DNA of 64,000 nucleotides. Source: Rhodospirillales bacterium (GTDB lineage: Bacteria; Pseudomonadota; Alphaproteobacteria; Rhodospirillales; Casp-alpha2). The notes below the pieces were generated by a model, which saw only the letters and a program-made list of their open reading frames with translations, did no database searches and was not told the DNA's origin. The stretch is from positions 434,001-498,000 of the forward strand of contig JAEPQO010000003.1 of NCBI GenBank assembly GCA_017640505.1, in the 5' to 3' direction. Made by a program: the position numbers and the translations under genes. Below are positions 15,059-25,269 of this stretch, piece by piece. Each line of letters starts with the position of its first letter. The first letter of the stretch is position 1.

Positions 15059-17557
15059 GTGACGGCTCAGGACGGCGGTTCAGACATGGTCCACAAGGAC
15101 GCAGCGGGCACCAACGGTGCGCCGCGGGGCATGCTGTTCGTCGTATTCGCGGCGGCGGCGCTCGGTGCTGCCGCCTATCTCTGGTTCGAGGTGCCGGAAC
15201 AGCGCGATGTCGCGGCGCCGCTGCTGGCGGGGGCCGCGGGGCTGTTCGCGCTGATTGCGGCCTGGTGTTTCGGCCGTCGTGGCCGTGCCGTCGAAAATGG
15301 CGCCGACCCGCGCGCCTGGGGATTCGAACAGACATCCGCCGCGATCCTGATGACGGACGAAGACGGCCGCGTCACAAACATGAACCGGGGCGCTGCGCAG
15401 GTCTGCAAGGATTTCCAGATTTCCACCAGTGCGGGCCGGGTGCTCGACGCCCTGGGGCTGTCCGCGAACCCGGACGAGGATGCCGGTTTCGCCAAGCTTT
15501 CCGGCCGGGTCCTGCGTTGGCGCACGCGGAAGCTGACGCCGATGCCCGGGCGCGTCTGGCAGCTCGACGACGTCACCGAGATCATCAAGGGGCACGCCGA
15601 ACTGCAGCGCGAAATGGTGCAACTGGAGGATATCTTCAACCTGATGCCGCTGGGATTCCTGTCGGCGGACAGCGAGGGCATGATCGACCGATGCAACGTG
15701 ACGCTGGCGACATGGCTGGGCGAGACACCGGCGACGCTGATCGGCCGCTCGCTCGGCGAGTTCGTGACCGACGCACAGGATTCCGGCGAGCTTGGCGGTA
15801 TCAGTATGGGGGTCCTGACGCTGCAGCCGTCGGGCGACGGCGATCCGTTCGTCGCAACCCTGATGCAGACGGCGAAGATGAACAAGGACGGCACGCGCCC
15901 GCTCTATACCCGTTCGCTGTTGATCAGGGATGTCGCGCTCGACCTCGCGGGGGCGGACGCCGATGAATATGAGGACGACGCGTTCACGGCCGACGAAGCC
16001 GGCATACAGGACGCCGGCGGCGAGACGGACATGCTGATCGACCGCTTGCGCTGGCTGTATCACGAGGCCCCGGTCGGTATTGCGTTCGTCGACATGGACG
16101 GCAATGTCAGCGGTTGTAACAGCGCATTCCGTCGCCTGCTGGGTTTGAAGGCCGATGATGACATCGCGCGGCCGTTTGCCGACATGATCGCCCGCGAGGA
16201 CCGGGATGAAGTGCAGGGCGCACTATCCAAGGCGGTGATGGGCGTGGGCCACGGCGCACAGATGGAGGCGCGGCTCGACAGGACCGACGGCAGGGATCTC
16301 TCGGTCAACCTTTCCATCTCCCGGGTCACGGACGGGAGCGGGGAAACGGCAGGGCTGGTGCTGCATTTCGTCGATACGACCGAACATCGCAACCTCGAGG
16401 TGCAGTTCACGCAGTCGCAGAAGATGCAGGCGGTGGGGCAGCTCGCCGGGGGCGTGGCACACGATTTCAACAACCTGCTGACGGCGATGATCGGCTTTTC
16501 GGATCTGCTGCTGACGCGCCACGGGCCGGACGATCCGGACTTCGCGGACATCATGCAGATCAAGCAGAACGCCAACCGCGCCACCAATCTGGTGCGCCAG
16601 CTGCTGGCGTTTTCCAGGAAGCAGAAGCTGGAGCCGGAGGTCATGGACGTGACCGAGGCGCTCGGTGATCTATCCAACCTGCTCGGCCGCCTGATCGGTG
16701 AACGGGTCGAGCTCAACATGAGCCACGGCCGTAATCTCGGGCCCGTGCTTTTCGACAAGGGGCAGTTCGATCAGGTTATCATCAACCTCTGCGTCAATGC
16801 GCGTGATGCGATGCCGGGCGGCGGCACCATCACGATCTCGACGACAGCCGAAAGTCTCGATCAGCCGACGCCGAAGGGACACGAAATCCTGCAGGCCGGC
16901 GACTACGTGACGATTACCGTTGCCGACAGCGGCACCGGCATCGCCAAGGAAAACCTCGAACGCATCTTCGAGCCGTTCTTTTCGACCAAGGACGTCGGCG
17001 CCGGGACCGGTCTTGGGCTCTCGACCGTCTACGGCATCGTGCACCAGGCGGAAGGGTTTATCTTCGTCGACAGCGCGGTCGGCAAGGGCACGGCCTTCAC
17101 GATCTATCTGCCGGTGCACAAGAAGGAGGGCGAGGGCAAGGTCAAGGTGCAGCAGGTCGCGAAAGCCGAAATGGAAGGCGACTTGACGGGGCAGGGCGTG
17201 ATCCTGCTGGTCGAGGACGAAGATGCTGTCCGCCTGTTCGGCGCCCGCGCACTCCGCAACAAGGGCTACGAAGTGCTGGAAGCGACGGACGGCGAAACCG
17301 CGCTCGACGTCATCGCCAACACCGACAAGAAAATCGACCTCATCATCTCCGATGTGGTGATGCCCGGCATGGACGGGCATACGCTGGTCAATTTGGCGCG
17401 CCAGGAACTGGAAGGCGTCAAGACGATCCTCATGTCGGGCTACTCCGAGGATGTGTTCCGCAACGGCCCCGACATGGACCCCTCCATTGCCTTCCTCGGC
17501 AAGCCGTTCACGCTGAAGGGCCTTGCCGCGAAGGTGAAGGAAGTGCTCGAGGGGTAG
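15059..17557 (+). CDS. cckA: Hybrid sensor histidine kinase CckA
   Basis: CckA is the bifunctional kinase/phosphatase that feeds phosphate through ChpT to CtrA and CpdR, controlling the cell cycle and, in many alphaproteobacteria, flagellar genes. The 832-residue product has two N-terminal membrane helices (about 24-70) and PAS-like segments (about 85-440). The HisKA domain has the phosphorylated His468 in [20 protein letters not shown]. The HATPase domain follows ([48 protein letters not shown]). A C-terminal receiver carries Asp765 ([14 protein letters not shown]). GTG 15059 is preceded by GGAGCAAGG. It may be cotranscribed with flhB. Confidence 0.96.
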   Translation: MTAQDGGSDMVHKDAAGTNGAPRGMLFVVFAAAALGAAAYLWFEVPEQRDVAAPLLAGAAGLFALIAAWCFGRRGRAVENGADPRAWGFEQTSAAILMTDEDGRVTNMNRGAAQVCKDFQISTSAGRVLDALGLSANPDEDAGFAKLSGRVLRWRTRKLTPMPGRVWQLDDVTEIIKGHAELQREMVQLEDIFNLMPLGFLSADSEGMIDRCNVTLATWLGETPATLIGRSLGEFVTDAQDSGELGGISMGVLTLQPSGDGDPFVATLMQTAKMNKDGTRPLYTRSLLIRDVALDLAGADADEYEDDAFTADEAGIQDAGGETDMLIDRLRWLYHEAPVGIAFVDMDGNVSGCNSAFRRLLGLKADDDIARPFADMIAREDRDEVQGALSKAVMGVGHGAQMEARLDRTDGRDLSVNLSISRVTDGSGETAGLVLHFVDTTEHRNLEVQFTQSQKMQAVGQLAGGVAHDFNNLLTAMIGFSDLLLTRHGPDDPDFADIMQIKQNANRATNLVRQLLAFSRKQKLEPEVMDVTEALGDLSNLLGRLIGERVELNMSHGRNLGPVLFDKGQFDQVIINLCVNARDAMPGGGTITISTTAESLDQPTPKGHEILQAGDYVTITVADSGTGIAKENLERIFEPFFSTKDVGAGTGLGLSTVYGIVHQAEGFIFVDSAVGKGTAFTIYLPVHKKEGEGKVKVQQVAKAEMEGDLTGQGVILLVEDEDAVRLFGARALRNKGYEVLEATDGETALDVIANTDKKIDLIISDVVMPGMDGHTLVNLARQELEGVKTILMSGYSEDVFRNGPDMDPSIAFLGKPFTLKGLAAKVKEVLEG

Positions 17558-17631
17558 GATTTTCCCCCCGTTCCGAAAAAATCGCGTTCGCCCTTGCATA
17601 GGCTTCTTTCGAACTATTTGTGCACGTTTGT

Positions 17632-17660
17632 GTCACATGTGACCGAATCTGTCACATGTG
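17632..17660. promoter_or_regulatory. Tandem GTCACATGTG sites between cckA and recA
   Basis: A perfect 12-bp palindrome GTCACATGTGAC lies at 17632-17643. A second copy of its first ten bases (GTCACATGTG) lies at 17651-17660, one start 19 bases after the other. Both are preceded by T (TGTCACATGTG). Two copies at a spacing near two helical turns look like a cooperative binding site. The protein that would bind is unknown. Confidence 0.5.
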
Positions 17661-17756
17661 CCGTCTAACTTCATTGTTACGGACGGCGTGCCCGAGTCCC
17701 TGATTAGGCATCGAATCGCCGCCGAGGACACCCCGGGCGATTTGCCCGAAAAACAG

Positions 17757-17771
17757 GAACACAGTTGGAAC
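17757..17771 (+). promoter_or_regulatory. LexA (SOS) box upstream of recA
   Basis: GAAC-ACAGTTG-GAAC matches the alphaproteobacterial LexA consensus GAAC-N7-GAAC exactly. It lies 121 bases before the recA start. This is good evidence that recA here is DNA-damage inducible. The rest of the 335-base gap 17558-17892 holds the tandem palindromes and an A/T-rich promoter-like stretch (17780-17815). Confidence 0.85.
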
Positions 17772-17892
17772 GATATTCAGAAATAACGTTGTTAATCAGT
17801 GCTTTAAAATATTTCTGGACAATGAGAACAGAACAAGTACAAATGACGACGTTGAATCACTCAACCCAGTATGCAAAGAACGGAGACGAGAG

Positions 17893-18999
17893 ATGAGCAA
17901 CCCAGCCTTACGTGTCGTGGACAAGGATAGCGACGTGGACAAAAACAAAGCTCTGGACGCCGCTGTCAGCCAGATCGAGCGGGCGTTCGGCAAAGGCTCG
18001 ATCATGCGTCTCGGTCAGCGCGAGGTGCAGCAGGTCGCGAGCATTTCGACCGGCTCCATCGGCCTCGATATCGCCCTCGGCATCGGCGGTATGCCGAAAG
18101 GCCGCATCGTCGAAGTGTACGGCCCGGAAAGCTCCGGTAAGACCACGCTTGCACTGCATGTCGTCGCCGAAGCCCAGAAGACCGGCGGCACGTGCGCCTT
18201 CATCGATGCAGAGCACGCACTCGATCCGGTTTACGCCAAAAAGCTTGGCGTCAACGTTGACGATCTCCTGATTTCACAGCCGGACGCCGGCGAGCAGGCC
18301 CTCGAAATCGCCGATACGCTGGTCCGCTCCGGCGCCATCGACGTTTTGGTGGTGGACAGTGTCGCCGCCCTCGTGCCGCGGGCGGAACTCGAAGGCGAAA
18401 TGGGTGACGCCCATGTCGGTCTGCAGGCCCGGCTTATGAGCCAGGCGCTCCGCAAGCTGACGGCGTCCGTCGCGCGCTCCAACACGATGATCATCTTCAT
18501 CAACCAGATCCGTATGAAAATCGGCGTCATGTTCGGCAGCCCGGAAACCACGACCGGTGGCAACGCGCTCAAGTTCTATTCGTCGGTACGCCTCGATATT
18601 CGCCGCATTGGTGCCATCAAGGACCGCGACGAGGTGGTCGGCAACCAGACCCGCGTCAAGGTGGTGAAGAACAAGGTCGCGCCGCCGTTCAAGCAGGTCG
18701 AATTCGACATCATGTACGGTGAAGGCATTTCCAAGATGGGCGAACTGCTCGATCTCGGCGTCACCGCCGGTATTGTCGAGAAATCCGGCGCCTGGTTCTC
18801 GTTCGAGAGCGAGCGTCTGGGCCAGGGCCGTGAAAACTCGAAGACCTTCCTGCGCGAAAACCCCGAATATGCGCAGAAGATCGAGAACATGATCCGTCAG
18901 AACGCCGGTCTGCTCGGCGAGGAAATGATGACCGGACCGGAAAACCCCGACGAAGCGGATGCCGCCGAAGAAGGCGGTGAGGAAGCCGCACTCGACTGA
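17893..18999 (+). CDS. recA: Recombinase RecA
   Basis: RecA forms filaments on single-stranded DNA, drives strand exchange and stimulates LexA self-cleavage. The 368-residue product has the N-terminal helix ([20 protein letters not shown]), the Walker A motif GPESSGKT at residues 77-84, [20 protein letters not shown] before it, the DNA-binding loop 1/2 region ([37 protein letters not shown]) and an acidic C-terminal tail. Length is normal. ATG 17893 follows GGAGACGAGAG. Expression is probably controlled by the SOS box upstream. Confidence 0.99.
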   Translation: MSNPALRVVDKDSDVDKNKALDAAVSQIERAFGKGSIMRLGQREVQQVASISTGSIGLDIALGIGGMPKGRIVEVYGPESSGKTTLALHVVAEAQKTGGTCAFIDAEHALDPVYAKKLGVNVDDLLISQPDAGEQALEIADTLVRSGAIDVLVVDSVAALVPRAELEGEMGDAHVGLQARLMSQALRKLTASVARSNTMIIFINQIRMKIGVMFGSPETTTGGNALKFYSSVRLDIRRIGAIKDRDEVVGNQTRVKVVKNKVAPPFKQVEFDIMYGEGISKMGELLDLGVTAGIVEKSGAWFSFESERLGQGRENSKTFLRENPEYAQKIENMIRQNAGLLGEEMMTGPENPDEADAAEEGGEEAALD

Positions 19000-19020
19000 T
19001 CTCCAACCACCCCCGGTTGA

Positions 19021-19111
19021 CCCCTCGCCTCGAATCCGCTCCCTGCCGCCCTGGGGAGCGGAGCGCGCCCCGCCCGGTCTCGTCCGGCCGGGCGCCGGGT
19101 GAGGGGTTTTT
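19021..19111 (+). terminator. Branched terminator-like structure after recA
   Basis: An outer stem CCCCTC (19021-19026) with GAGGGG (19101-19106) can enclose two hairpins. One is a perfect 9-bp stem (19035-19043 with 19054-19062); the other is 7 bp (19071-19077 with 19088-19094). The outer stem is followed by TTTTTCTTT. It starts 22 bases after the recA stop. The second hairpin plus T tract alone would be an acceptable terminator. Confidence 0.6.
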
Positions 19112-19226
19112 CTTTCCGGTGACGATCCCTCGACATGGGCTTCCCCAGCCGCTAAAACCTTGCGTCCGCCCCGGAAATCACCATTTCTGGGGATGAATAC
19201 ATCGTCCGGAACCTGGTTTTAAGAAC

Positions 19227-21866
19227 ATGCAGACAGTCAACGATATCCGCCGCGCTTTTCTCGATTATTTCGCCGCCAACGGTCACGAGATCGTGGCGTC
19301 GTCGCCGCTTGTGCCGCGCAACGACCCGACGCTCATGTTCACGAACGCCGGGATGGTGCAATTCAAGAACGTCTTCACGGGCAACGAGACCCGGCCTTAT
19401 AACCGCGCGGTAACTTCGCAGAAGTGCGTTCGCGCCGGCGGCAAGCACAATGACCTCGAAAACGTCGGGCACACCGCCCGCCACCACACGTTCTTCGAGA
19501 TGCTCGGCAACTTCTCGTTCGGCGACTATTTCAAGGAACTGGCGATCGAATTGGCGTGGAACCTTGTGACCAAGGAATTCGGCCTGCCGGCGGACAAGCT
19601 TCTCGTCACCGTGCATTCATCCGACGAGGATGCGGCCGATCTGTGGAAAAAGATCGCCGGTCTGCCGGACAGCAAGGTGATCCGTATCCCGACGTCGGAC
19701 AACTTCTGGGCGATGGGCGATACGGGGCCGTGCGGCCCGTGTTCCGAGATTTTTTACGATCACGGCGACCATATTCCCGGTGGCCCCCCGGGCTCGCCTG
19801 ATGAGGACGGTGACCGTTTCATCGAGATCTGGAACCTGGTGTTCATGCAGTTCGAACAGGTGACGCTGGACGAACGCGTCGACCTGCCGAAACCCTCCAT
19901 CGATACAGGTATGGGGCTCGAGCGGATTTCTGCGGTTATGCAGGGTACGCACGACAACTACGAAACGGATATGTTCAAGACGCTGATCGCAGCGTCGGCG
20001 GATGCGTCCGGCACCGATCCCAAAAGCGTCTCGCACCGGGTCATCGCCGATCACCTGCGGGCCAGTTCGTTCCTGATCACGGATGGTGTTCTGCCGTCGA
20101 ACGAAGGCCGCGGTTATGTGCTGCGCCGGATCATGCGCCGGGCCATGCGCCACGCGCACATGCTGGGCTGCACCGATCCGCTGATGTACCGGCTGGTGCC
20201 GGCCCTGGTTCGCGAGATGGGCGATGCGTACCCGGACCTCAAGCGGTCCGAACCGCTGGTGACGGAAACCCTCAAGCTCGAAGAAACCCGCTTCAAGCAG
20301 CTGCTCGACCGGGGCCTCAAGCTTCTGGACGAAGCGACGGATGGTATGAAAAACGGCGCGACGCTCGACGGCGAGACCGCGTTCCGCCTATACGACACCT
20401 ACGGATTCCCGCTCGATCTCACGCAGGACGCGCTCAAGGCGCGGGAGATCGCGGTCGATGAAGACGGCTTCAACGCCGCCATGCAGCGTCAGAAGGAAGA
20501 GGCCCGCAAAGCCTGGGCCGGGTCCGGCGACGCGGCGACCGATGCGGTCTGGTTCGGTGTCCGCGACGACGTCGGCGCGACCGACTTCCTCGGCTACGAT
20601 ACGGAGAGCGCGGAAGGCCGGGTGGCCGCCATTGTTGTCGACGGCAAGACCGCGACCGACGCGGGCGCCGGGACGAACGTTTCCGTCGTTCTAAATCAGA
20701 CGCCGTTCTACGGTGAAAGTGGTGGCCAGATGGGCGATGTCGGTACCATCACCACGGAAGATGCGGTCATCACCATCACCGACACGCAAAAGCGCGTCGA
20801 CGACCTGCATGTGCACATCGGCACGGTCGAAAGCGGCACTTTGAAAGTCGGTGACGAGGCGCGCCTCGATGTCGATCACGAGCGCCGCTCGCGCCTCCGC
20901 GCCAATCACTCGGCGACCCACCTGCTGCACGAAGCCCTGCGCCGTCATCTGGGCGATCACGTGACGCAGAAAGGCTCGTTGGTGGCGCCGGATCGTCTGC
21001 GGTTCGACATTTCGCATCCCAAGGCGGTGAATGACGACGAACTCGTCGGCGTCGAAACCGACGTGAATGCGCAGATCGCCGCCAACGCCGAGGTCACGAC
21101 CCGGTTGATGGACCCGGAAGCGGCCGTCGAAGCGGGCGCCATGGCGCTGTTCGGCGAGAAATACGGCGAGGAAGTGCGCGTCGTCTCCATGGGCGCGGAC
21201 ACGGACAAGGATTTCTTCTCGACCGAGCTTTGCGGCGGGACGCACGTCAAGCGGACGGGTGATATCGGTGTCTTCAAAATTCTATCCGAGGCAGCCGTCG
21301 GTTCCGGCGTCCGGCGTATCGAAGCCGTGACCGGGGCGGGTGCGCGGGCCTACTTCGCGGAAACGGAAAAGGCGCTGAACGAAGCCGCGAAAGAGCTCAA
21401 GTCCCAACCGGGTGATGTGCCGGCGCGGGTGAAATCGCTGCTGGAAGAACGCCGCAAGCTGGAACGGGAACTGGCGGACGCCCGCAAGAAACTCGCCATG
21501 GGCGGCGGTGCTGCGTCCAATGATGGGGCGAGCACCGTCGAAGAGGTCAACGGCATCAAGTTTTCGGGCCGCGTGCTCGACGGCGTGCCGGCCAAAGAAC
21601 TCAAGGGCCTCGTCGATGACATCAAGCAACAGATCGGTTCCGGCGTTGTCGCCGTCGTCTCGAATACCGACGGTAAGGCCTCATTGGTGGTCGGCGTGAC
21701 CGAAGACCTGACTGAAAAGATGGACGCGGTGGCGCTGGTGCGTGCCGGTTCCGAAGCAGTCGGCGGCAAGGGCGGCGGCGGCCGTCCCGATATGGCGCAG
21801 GCCGGCGGTCCCGACGGCAGCAAGGCCGCGGAAGCCCTGGCGGCCATCAAGGCGGCCGTGCAGTAA
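19227..21866 (+). CDS. alaS: Alanyl-tRNA synthetase
   Basis: AlaS charges tRNA-Ala and edits Ser/Gly mischarging. The 879-residue product has the class II catalytic core with [33 protein letters not shown] and [18 protein letters not shown]. The editing domain has zinc ligands His561 and His565 ([13 protein letters not shown]) and Cys669 in CGGTHV. The C-terminal part has a coiled coil and the C-Ala domain with [16 protein letters not shown]. Length is normal. It follows recA, an order conserved in many bacteria. Confidence 0.99.
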   Translation: MQTVNDIRRAFLDYFAANGHEIVASSPLVPRNDPTLMFTNAGMVQFKNVFTGNETRPYNRAVTSQKCVRAGGKHNDLENVGHTARHHTFFEMLGNFSFGDYFKELAIELAWNLVTKEFGLPADKLLVTVHSSDEDAADLWKKIAGLPDSKVIRIPTSDNFWAMGDTGPCGPCSEIFYDHGDHIPGGPPGSPDEDGDRFIEIWNLVFMQFEQVTLDERVDLPKPSIDTGMGLERISAVMQGTHDNYETDMFKTLIAASADASGTDPKSVSHRVIADHLRASSFLITDGVLPSNEGRGYVLRRIMRRAMRHAHMLGCTDPLMYRLVPALVREMGDAYPDLKRSEPLVTETLKLEETRFKQLLDRGLKLLDEATDGMKNGATLDGETAFRLYDTYGFPLDLTQDALKAREIAVDEDGFNAAMQRQKEEARKAWAGSGDAATDAVWFGVRDDVGATDFLGYDTESAEGRVAAIVVDGKTATDAGAGTNVSVVLNQTPFYGESGGQMGDVGTITTEDAVITITDTQKRVDDLHVHIGTVESGTLKVGDEARLDVDHERRSRLRANHSATHLLHEALRRHLGDHVTQKGSLVAPDRLRFDISHPKAVNDDELVGVETDVNAQIAANAEVTTRLMDPEAAVEAGAMALFGEKYGEEVRVVSMGADTDKDFFSTELCGGTHVKRTGDIGVFKILSEAAVGSGVRRIEAVTGAGARAYFAETEKALNEAAKELKSQPGDVPARVKSLLEERRKLERELADARKKLAMGGGAASNDGASTVEEVNGIKFSGRVLDGVPAKELKGLVDDIKQQIGSGVVAVVSNTDGKASLVVGVTEDLTEKMDAVALVRAGSEAVGGKGGGGRPDMAQAGGPDGSKAAEALAAIKAAVQ

Positions 21867-21882
21867 TCAAGCTGCCGGGAAA

Positions 21883-22668
21883 CTATTCCGAAAAATAACG
21901 CCCGGGTGTACGGCCCAGAGCGCGACGGAACATGGCAATGAACGCGCTTTGCGACGCGTAGCCGAGATCGAGCGCGACCGTCGTGACGCTCTCGCCGCGG
22001 GCGAGCCGGGCAAGGGCGGCGAGCAGGATCGCCTGTTGTCGCCACTGACCAAATGTCATCCCGGTTTCGCGGCCGAAGATACGCGCCAGCGTCCGTTCGC
22101 TGGCACCGAGTTCTTTCGACCAGTCCTGTAATGTCCTCGTATCGGCCGGGTTCTCCATCAGAGCATCGGTAATGCGCCGGGCGCGCGTGTCGCTCACCAT
22201 CGGCAGGTACAGGGGCGCAACGGGCAGACCTTCGATCCGGTCCAGCAGGACACGGATAAGCCGGCCGTCGGCACTGTCCGGGATCGGATCGTCGGAAAGG
22301 TCCATCGCTTCAATGATAAGCTCGCGCAGCAGCGGGGAGACGGTAACGACGCAGCAGATGTCGGGCAGACCGTCGAGCGCATCTTCACGGATATAGAGCG
22401 ACCGAAGCGAAAGCGGCGTGCCCTGCGCCTGAACGTGATGCGATATCCCGGGCGGGATCCAGACGGCACGTTGCGGTGGGACGACCCAGACACCGTTTTC
22501 GGTCGTGACCCGCATGACGCCGCGGACGGCGTACAGAAGTTGCGCCCGATCGTGGGTGTGCCAGTCGATGATATGATCCGCCGGGCATTCCCGGGCTCGG
22601 GCGAGCACGATGCCATGCCCTTTGTCGATACCGCTGATCGGTGGCAGGATGCGCTCGTTTGGCGACAT
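21883..22668 (-). CDS. AraC family transcriptional regulator
   Basis: The 261-residue product has an N-terminal cupin-like effector domain (about 15-110: HIIDWHTHDRAQLLYAVRGV, ENGVWVVPPQRAVWIPPGIS HH) and a C-terminal AraC DNA-binding domain (about 155-258: LGASERTLARIFGRETGMTF, YASQSAFIAMFRRALGRTPG). This arrangement is like the NimR subgroup that often controls an adjacent efflux transporter. It is divergent from an MFS gene, and the 116-base gap between them holds both promoters. The inducer is unknown. Confidence 0.9.
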   Translation of the reverse strand: MSPNERILPPISGIDKGHGIVLARARECPADHIIDWHTHDRAQLLYAVRGVMRVTTENGVWVVPPQRAVWIPPGISHHVQAQGTPLSLRSLYIREDALDGLPDICCVVTVSPLLRELIIEAMDLSDDPIPDSADGRLIRVLLDRIEGLPVAPLYLPMVSDTRARRITDALMENPADTRTLQDWSKELGASERTLARIFGRETGMTFGQWRQQAILLAALARLARGESVTTVALDLGYASQSAFIAMFRRALGRTPGRYFSE

Positions 22669-22784
22669 GAACTTGTCCGTTTCCCATTATTTATTGTCTT
22701 TATAGCCCATATAAGCCGTAACGCGCCGCTGGTAAAGTGTGTCCGCATCACCGATATGCTCCGATACGCATAAGGAAGACACCG

Positions 22785-23996
22785 ATGACCGAAGGCGGTT
22801 TGTTCAAGGACGGCTGGCGCAGCCGCGAGGTTTTTCTCGTGCTGACGGCGATTGCCATGCCGATATCGTTTTCCACCTGGCAGGCGCTGTTCAACAATTT
22901 CGCGCACGATGTCGCCGGGCTGAAGGGTGACGGCGTCGGCTTTATCCAGTCGTTTCGCGAGGTGCCGGGGTTCCTCAGCTTTACTGTCATCATGTTGCTG
23001 GTGTGGTTTCGGGAGCAGCGTTTCGCGCTGGCGTCGCTCGTTCTGCTCGGCATCGGCACCATGGTCACTGGCTTCTATCCGTCGTTCTGGGGCCTGATGA
23101 TGACGACGTTCGTGATGTCGGTCGGCTTTCATTACTTCGAAAGCCTGCACCAGTCCCTGACCCTGCAATGGATCGACAAAAAGTCCGCGCCCGAGGTGAT
23201 GGGTAAGATCGTCAGTGCGCGCTCGTTTGCGGCACTGATTTCGTTCGGGATTATCTGGCTGATGCTGGATACGGCGGGGTTCGATCTCAAATGGGTCTAC
23301 CTGATCGGTGGCGGCGTCACGGTGGCGATCGGTTTTTTCGCATGGTTCGGCTTCCCCGAGTTCAAGGCGACGATCGAACAATCCAAGAAAATCGTGATCC
23401 GCAAGCGTTATTGGCTTTGGTACGCACTGGTCTTCATGTCGGGCGCGCGGCGGCAGATTTTCGTCGTCTTCGCCGGCTTTTTGATGGTGCAGAAATTCGG
23501 TTTCTCCGCCGGTGAGATGAGCCTGATGTTCCTCGCCAACATGGCGATGACGATCTATCTCGCGCCCAAGATCGGCCGCCTGATCGGACGGATCGGCGAA
23601 CGCCGCATGCTGATCATCGAGTACACCGGCCTGGTCGCGGTCTTCACCGGTTATGCCTTTGCCTCTGAGGCCTGGATGGGCGTCGCGCTTTACATCATCG
23701 ACCACGTGTTTTTCGCCATGGCCATCGCCATCAAGACCTATTTCCAGAAGATCGCCGATCCGGCTGATATCGCGTCTTCCAGCGGGGTCAGCTTCACGAT
23801 CTCGCATATCGTCGCGATCGTTATTCCGGCCGCTTTCGGGTTCCTCTGGCTAACCTCGCCTGCGTATGTTTTCCTGTCGGGAACGGCGATGGCGGCGGTC
23901 TCGCTCGTGCTGGCGTTCATGGTGCCCCGTGACCCGGAACCCGGCAACGAGTCCCTGATCTTCCGTATCATGCCGAAACCACAACCGGCGGAATGA
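22785..23996 (+). CDS. MFS transporter
   Basis: The 403-residue product has about 12 membrane helices and the MFS fold, with SLMFLANMAMTIYLAPKIGR and LIGRIGERRMLIIEYTGLVA in the second half (motif A-like GRIGERR). ATG 22785 is used because AAGGAAG precedes it; a frame open to 22737 adds 16 residues from the promoter region. It is divergent from the AraC gene and may be its target. The substrate cannot be told from sequence alone. The next gene begins 24 bases later. Confidence 0.88.
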   Translation: MTEGGLFKDGWRSREVFLVLTAIAMPISFSTWQALFNNFAHDVAGLKGDGVGFIQSFREVPGFLSFTVIMLLVWFREQRFALASLVLLGIGTMVTGFYPSFWGLMMTTFVMSVGFHYFESLHQSLTLQWIDKKSAPEVMGKIVSARSFAALISFGIIWLMLDTAGFDLKWVYLIGGGVTVAIGFFAWFGFPEFKATIEQSKKIVIRKRYWLWYALVFMSGARRQIFVVFAGFLMVQKFGFSAGEMSLMFLANMAMTIYLAPKIGRLIGRIGERRMLIIEYTGLVAVFTGYAFASEAWMGVALYIIDHVFFAMAIAIKTYFQKIADPADIASSSGVSFTISHIVAIVIPAAFGFLWLTSPAYVFLSGTAMAAVSLVLAFMVPRDPEPGNESLIFRIMPKPQPAE

Positions 23997-24020
23997 CGCC
24001 AGCGGCACGACGGAAGGCAC

Positions 24021-24872
24021 ATGACGAAACGTTTCGAAGGCACAAAAACATACGTTGCGACGGATGATCTGAAGGTCGCGGTCAATGCGGCGGTCGGGTT
24101 GCAGCGCCCGCTTTTGGTCAAGGGAGAGCCCGGCACCGGTAAGACCGTGCTGGCGGAGGAGATCGCCGCCGCGCTGGATGCGCCGCTGATCCCGTGGCAC
24201 ATCAAATCCACCACCAAGGCACAGCAGGGGCTCTACGAGTACGACGCCGTGGCGCGGCTGCGCGACAGCCAACTGGGTGACGAACGCGTCCACGATATCG
24301 CCAACTACATCGTGCAGGGGAAGCTGTGGGAAGCGTTCGAAAGCGCCGAGCGTCCGGTCCTGCTGATCGACGAAATCGACAAGGCGGATATCGAATTCCC
24401 GAACGATCTTCTGCTCGAACTCGATCGCATGGAGTTCCACGTCTACGAGACCAAGGAAACGATCAAGGCGAGAAACCGCCCCATCGTCGTGATCACGTCG
24501 AACAACGAAAAGGACCTGCCGGACGCGTTTCTGCGCCGGTGTTTCTTCCACTACATCAAGTTCCCGGACGAGGACACGATGCGCGCCATCATCGACGTGC
24601 ACTTTCCGGACGTCCAGAAACGCCTCGTGCAGCAGGCGCTGGCAGTGTTCTACGAGCTCCGCGACGTGCCGGGCCTCAAGAAACGGCCGTCGACCTCTGA
24701 ACTGCTGGACTGGATCAAGCTTCTGATGATCGAGGATATTCCCCCGGAGGCGTTGCGGTCCGGTGATCAGAAGGACCTGATCCCGCCGCTGTATGGTGCG
24801 CTCCTCAAAAACGAACAGGATGTGCATATGCTGGAACGCCTCGCGTTCCTCAACCGCCGCGAAGGACGCTAG
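24021..24872 (+). CDS. MoxR family AAA+ ATPase
   Basis: The 283-residue product is a MoxR-type AAA+ ATPase. Walker A is GEPGTGKT (residues 35-42), Walker B is RPVLLIDEIDKADIEFPN, and sensor regions follow (PIVVITSNNEKDLPDAFLRR). The C-terminal lid holds KKRPSTSELLDWIKLLMIED. MoxR ATPases work with VWA proteins as chaperones for metal-enzyme or complex assembly. A CoxE-like VWA protein is encoded at 26607, separated by a zinc-ribbon protein and an MscS channel. The short spacing (3, 91 and overlap) suggests one operon. Confidence 0.93.
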   Translation: MTKRFEGTKTYVATDDLKVAVNAAVGLQRPLLVKGEPGTGKTVLAEEIAAALDAPLIPWHIKSTTKAQQGLYEYDAVARLRDSQLGDERVHDIANYIVQGKLWEAFESAERPVLLIDEIDKADIEFPNDLLLELDRMEFHVYETKETIKARNRPIVVITSNNEKDLPDAFLRRCFFHYIKFPDEDTMRAIIDVHFPDVQKRLVQQALAVFYELRDVPGLKKRPSTSELLDWIKLLMIEDIPPEALRSGDQKDLIPPLYGALLKNEQDVHMLERLAFLNRREGR

Positions 24873-24875
24873 GGC

Positions 24876-25178
24876 GTGGAACTACGCATCCCGAAGATGA
24901 CCTGTCCCTGCTGCGGACACGAGTTCGCGCGTTATTCGTCTTTGCGACTGTCGCCGTTTACCGTCATCCAGTGCCGCAACTGCGGCGCGGCTCTGAAACG
25001 CACGAACAAGCTGATGCCGCTGTTGCTGGCGCTTGGGGGCGTGTTCGCCTTCGGTCTGGCACAGACGCAGTTCAGCCTGACCACGGGGGGCAAGATGGTT
25101 GTCCTCGGGCTGGTCATCTGGGTCGCGCTTTTGGTCGACGAGGCAACGGCCAAGCTTGCGCCGGTTGACCCCAAGTAG
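24876..25178 (+). CDS. Zinc-ribbon membrane protein
   Basis: The 100-residue product has an N-terminal zinc ribbon with two CxxC pairs (CPCC near 9-12 and CRNC near 33-36), then two membrane helices (about 47-65 and 72-90: LMPLLLALGGVFAFGLAQTQ, MVVLGLVIWVALLVDEATA). It starts with GTG at 24876, three bases after the MoxR stop, so translation is probably coupled. No named family is recognised. Its place between MoxR and MscS suggests a membrane adaptor of that module. Confidence 0.7.
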   Translation: MELRIPKMTCPCCGHEFARYSSLRLSPFTVIQCRNCGAALKRTNKLMPLLLALGGVFAFGLAQTQFSLTTGGKMVVLGLVIWVALLVDEATAKLAPVDPK

Positions 25179-25269
25179 ACCTCGGCGTCACCTCGTCGCG
25201 CCCAGGGGTTGCGAGGGGGTGCATTGCGGCTGGTGACGGCACGCGGGTTTCATGATTTCATGGTGAGGC

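Noticed and set aside
17792-17807. CtrA-like box TTAA-N8-TTAA before recA
   Set aside because: The spacing is 8, not 7, and the region is A/T-rich, so it is probably a chance match.
21883-22668. AraC/MFS pair as a mobile or transferred island
   Set aside because: Base composition and codon use look like the neighbours, and there are no flanking repeats or integrase genes.
22194-23807. 537-codon minus-strand frame across the MFS gene
   Set aside because: The translation is low complexity and rich in Asp, Arg, His and Gln, and it overlaps both the AraC and MFS genes. It is a shadow.
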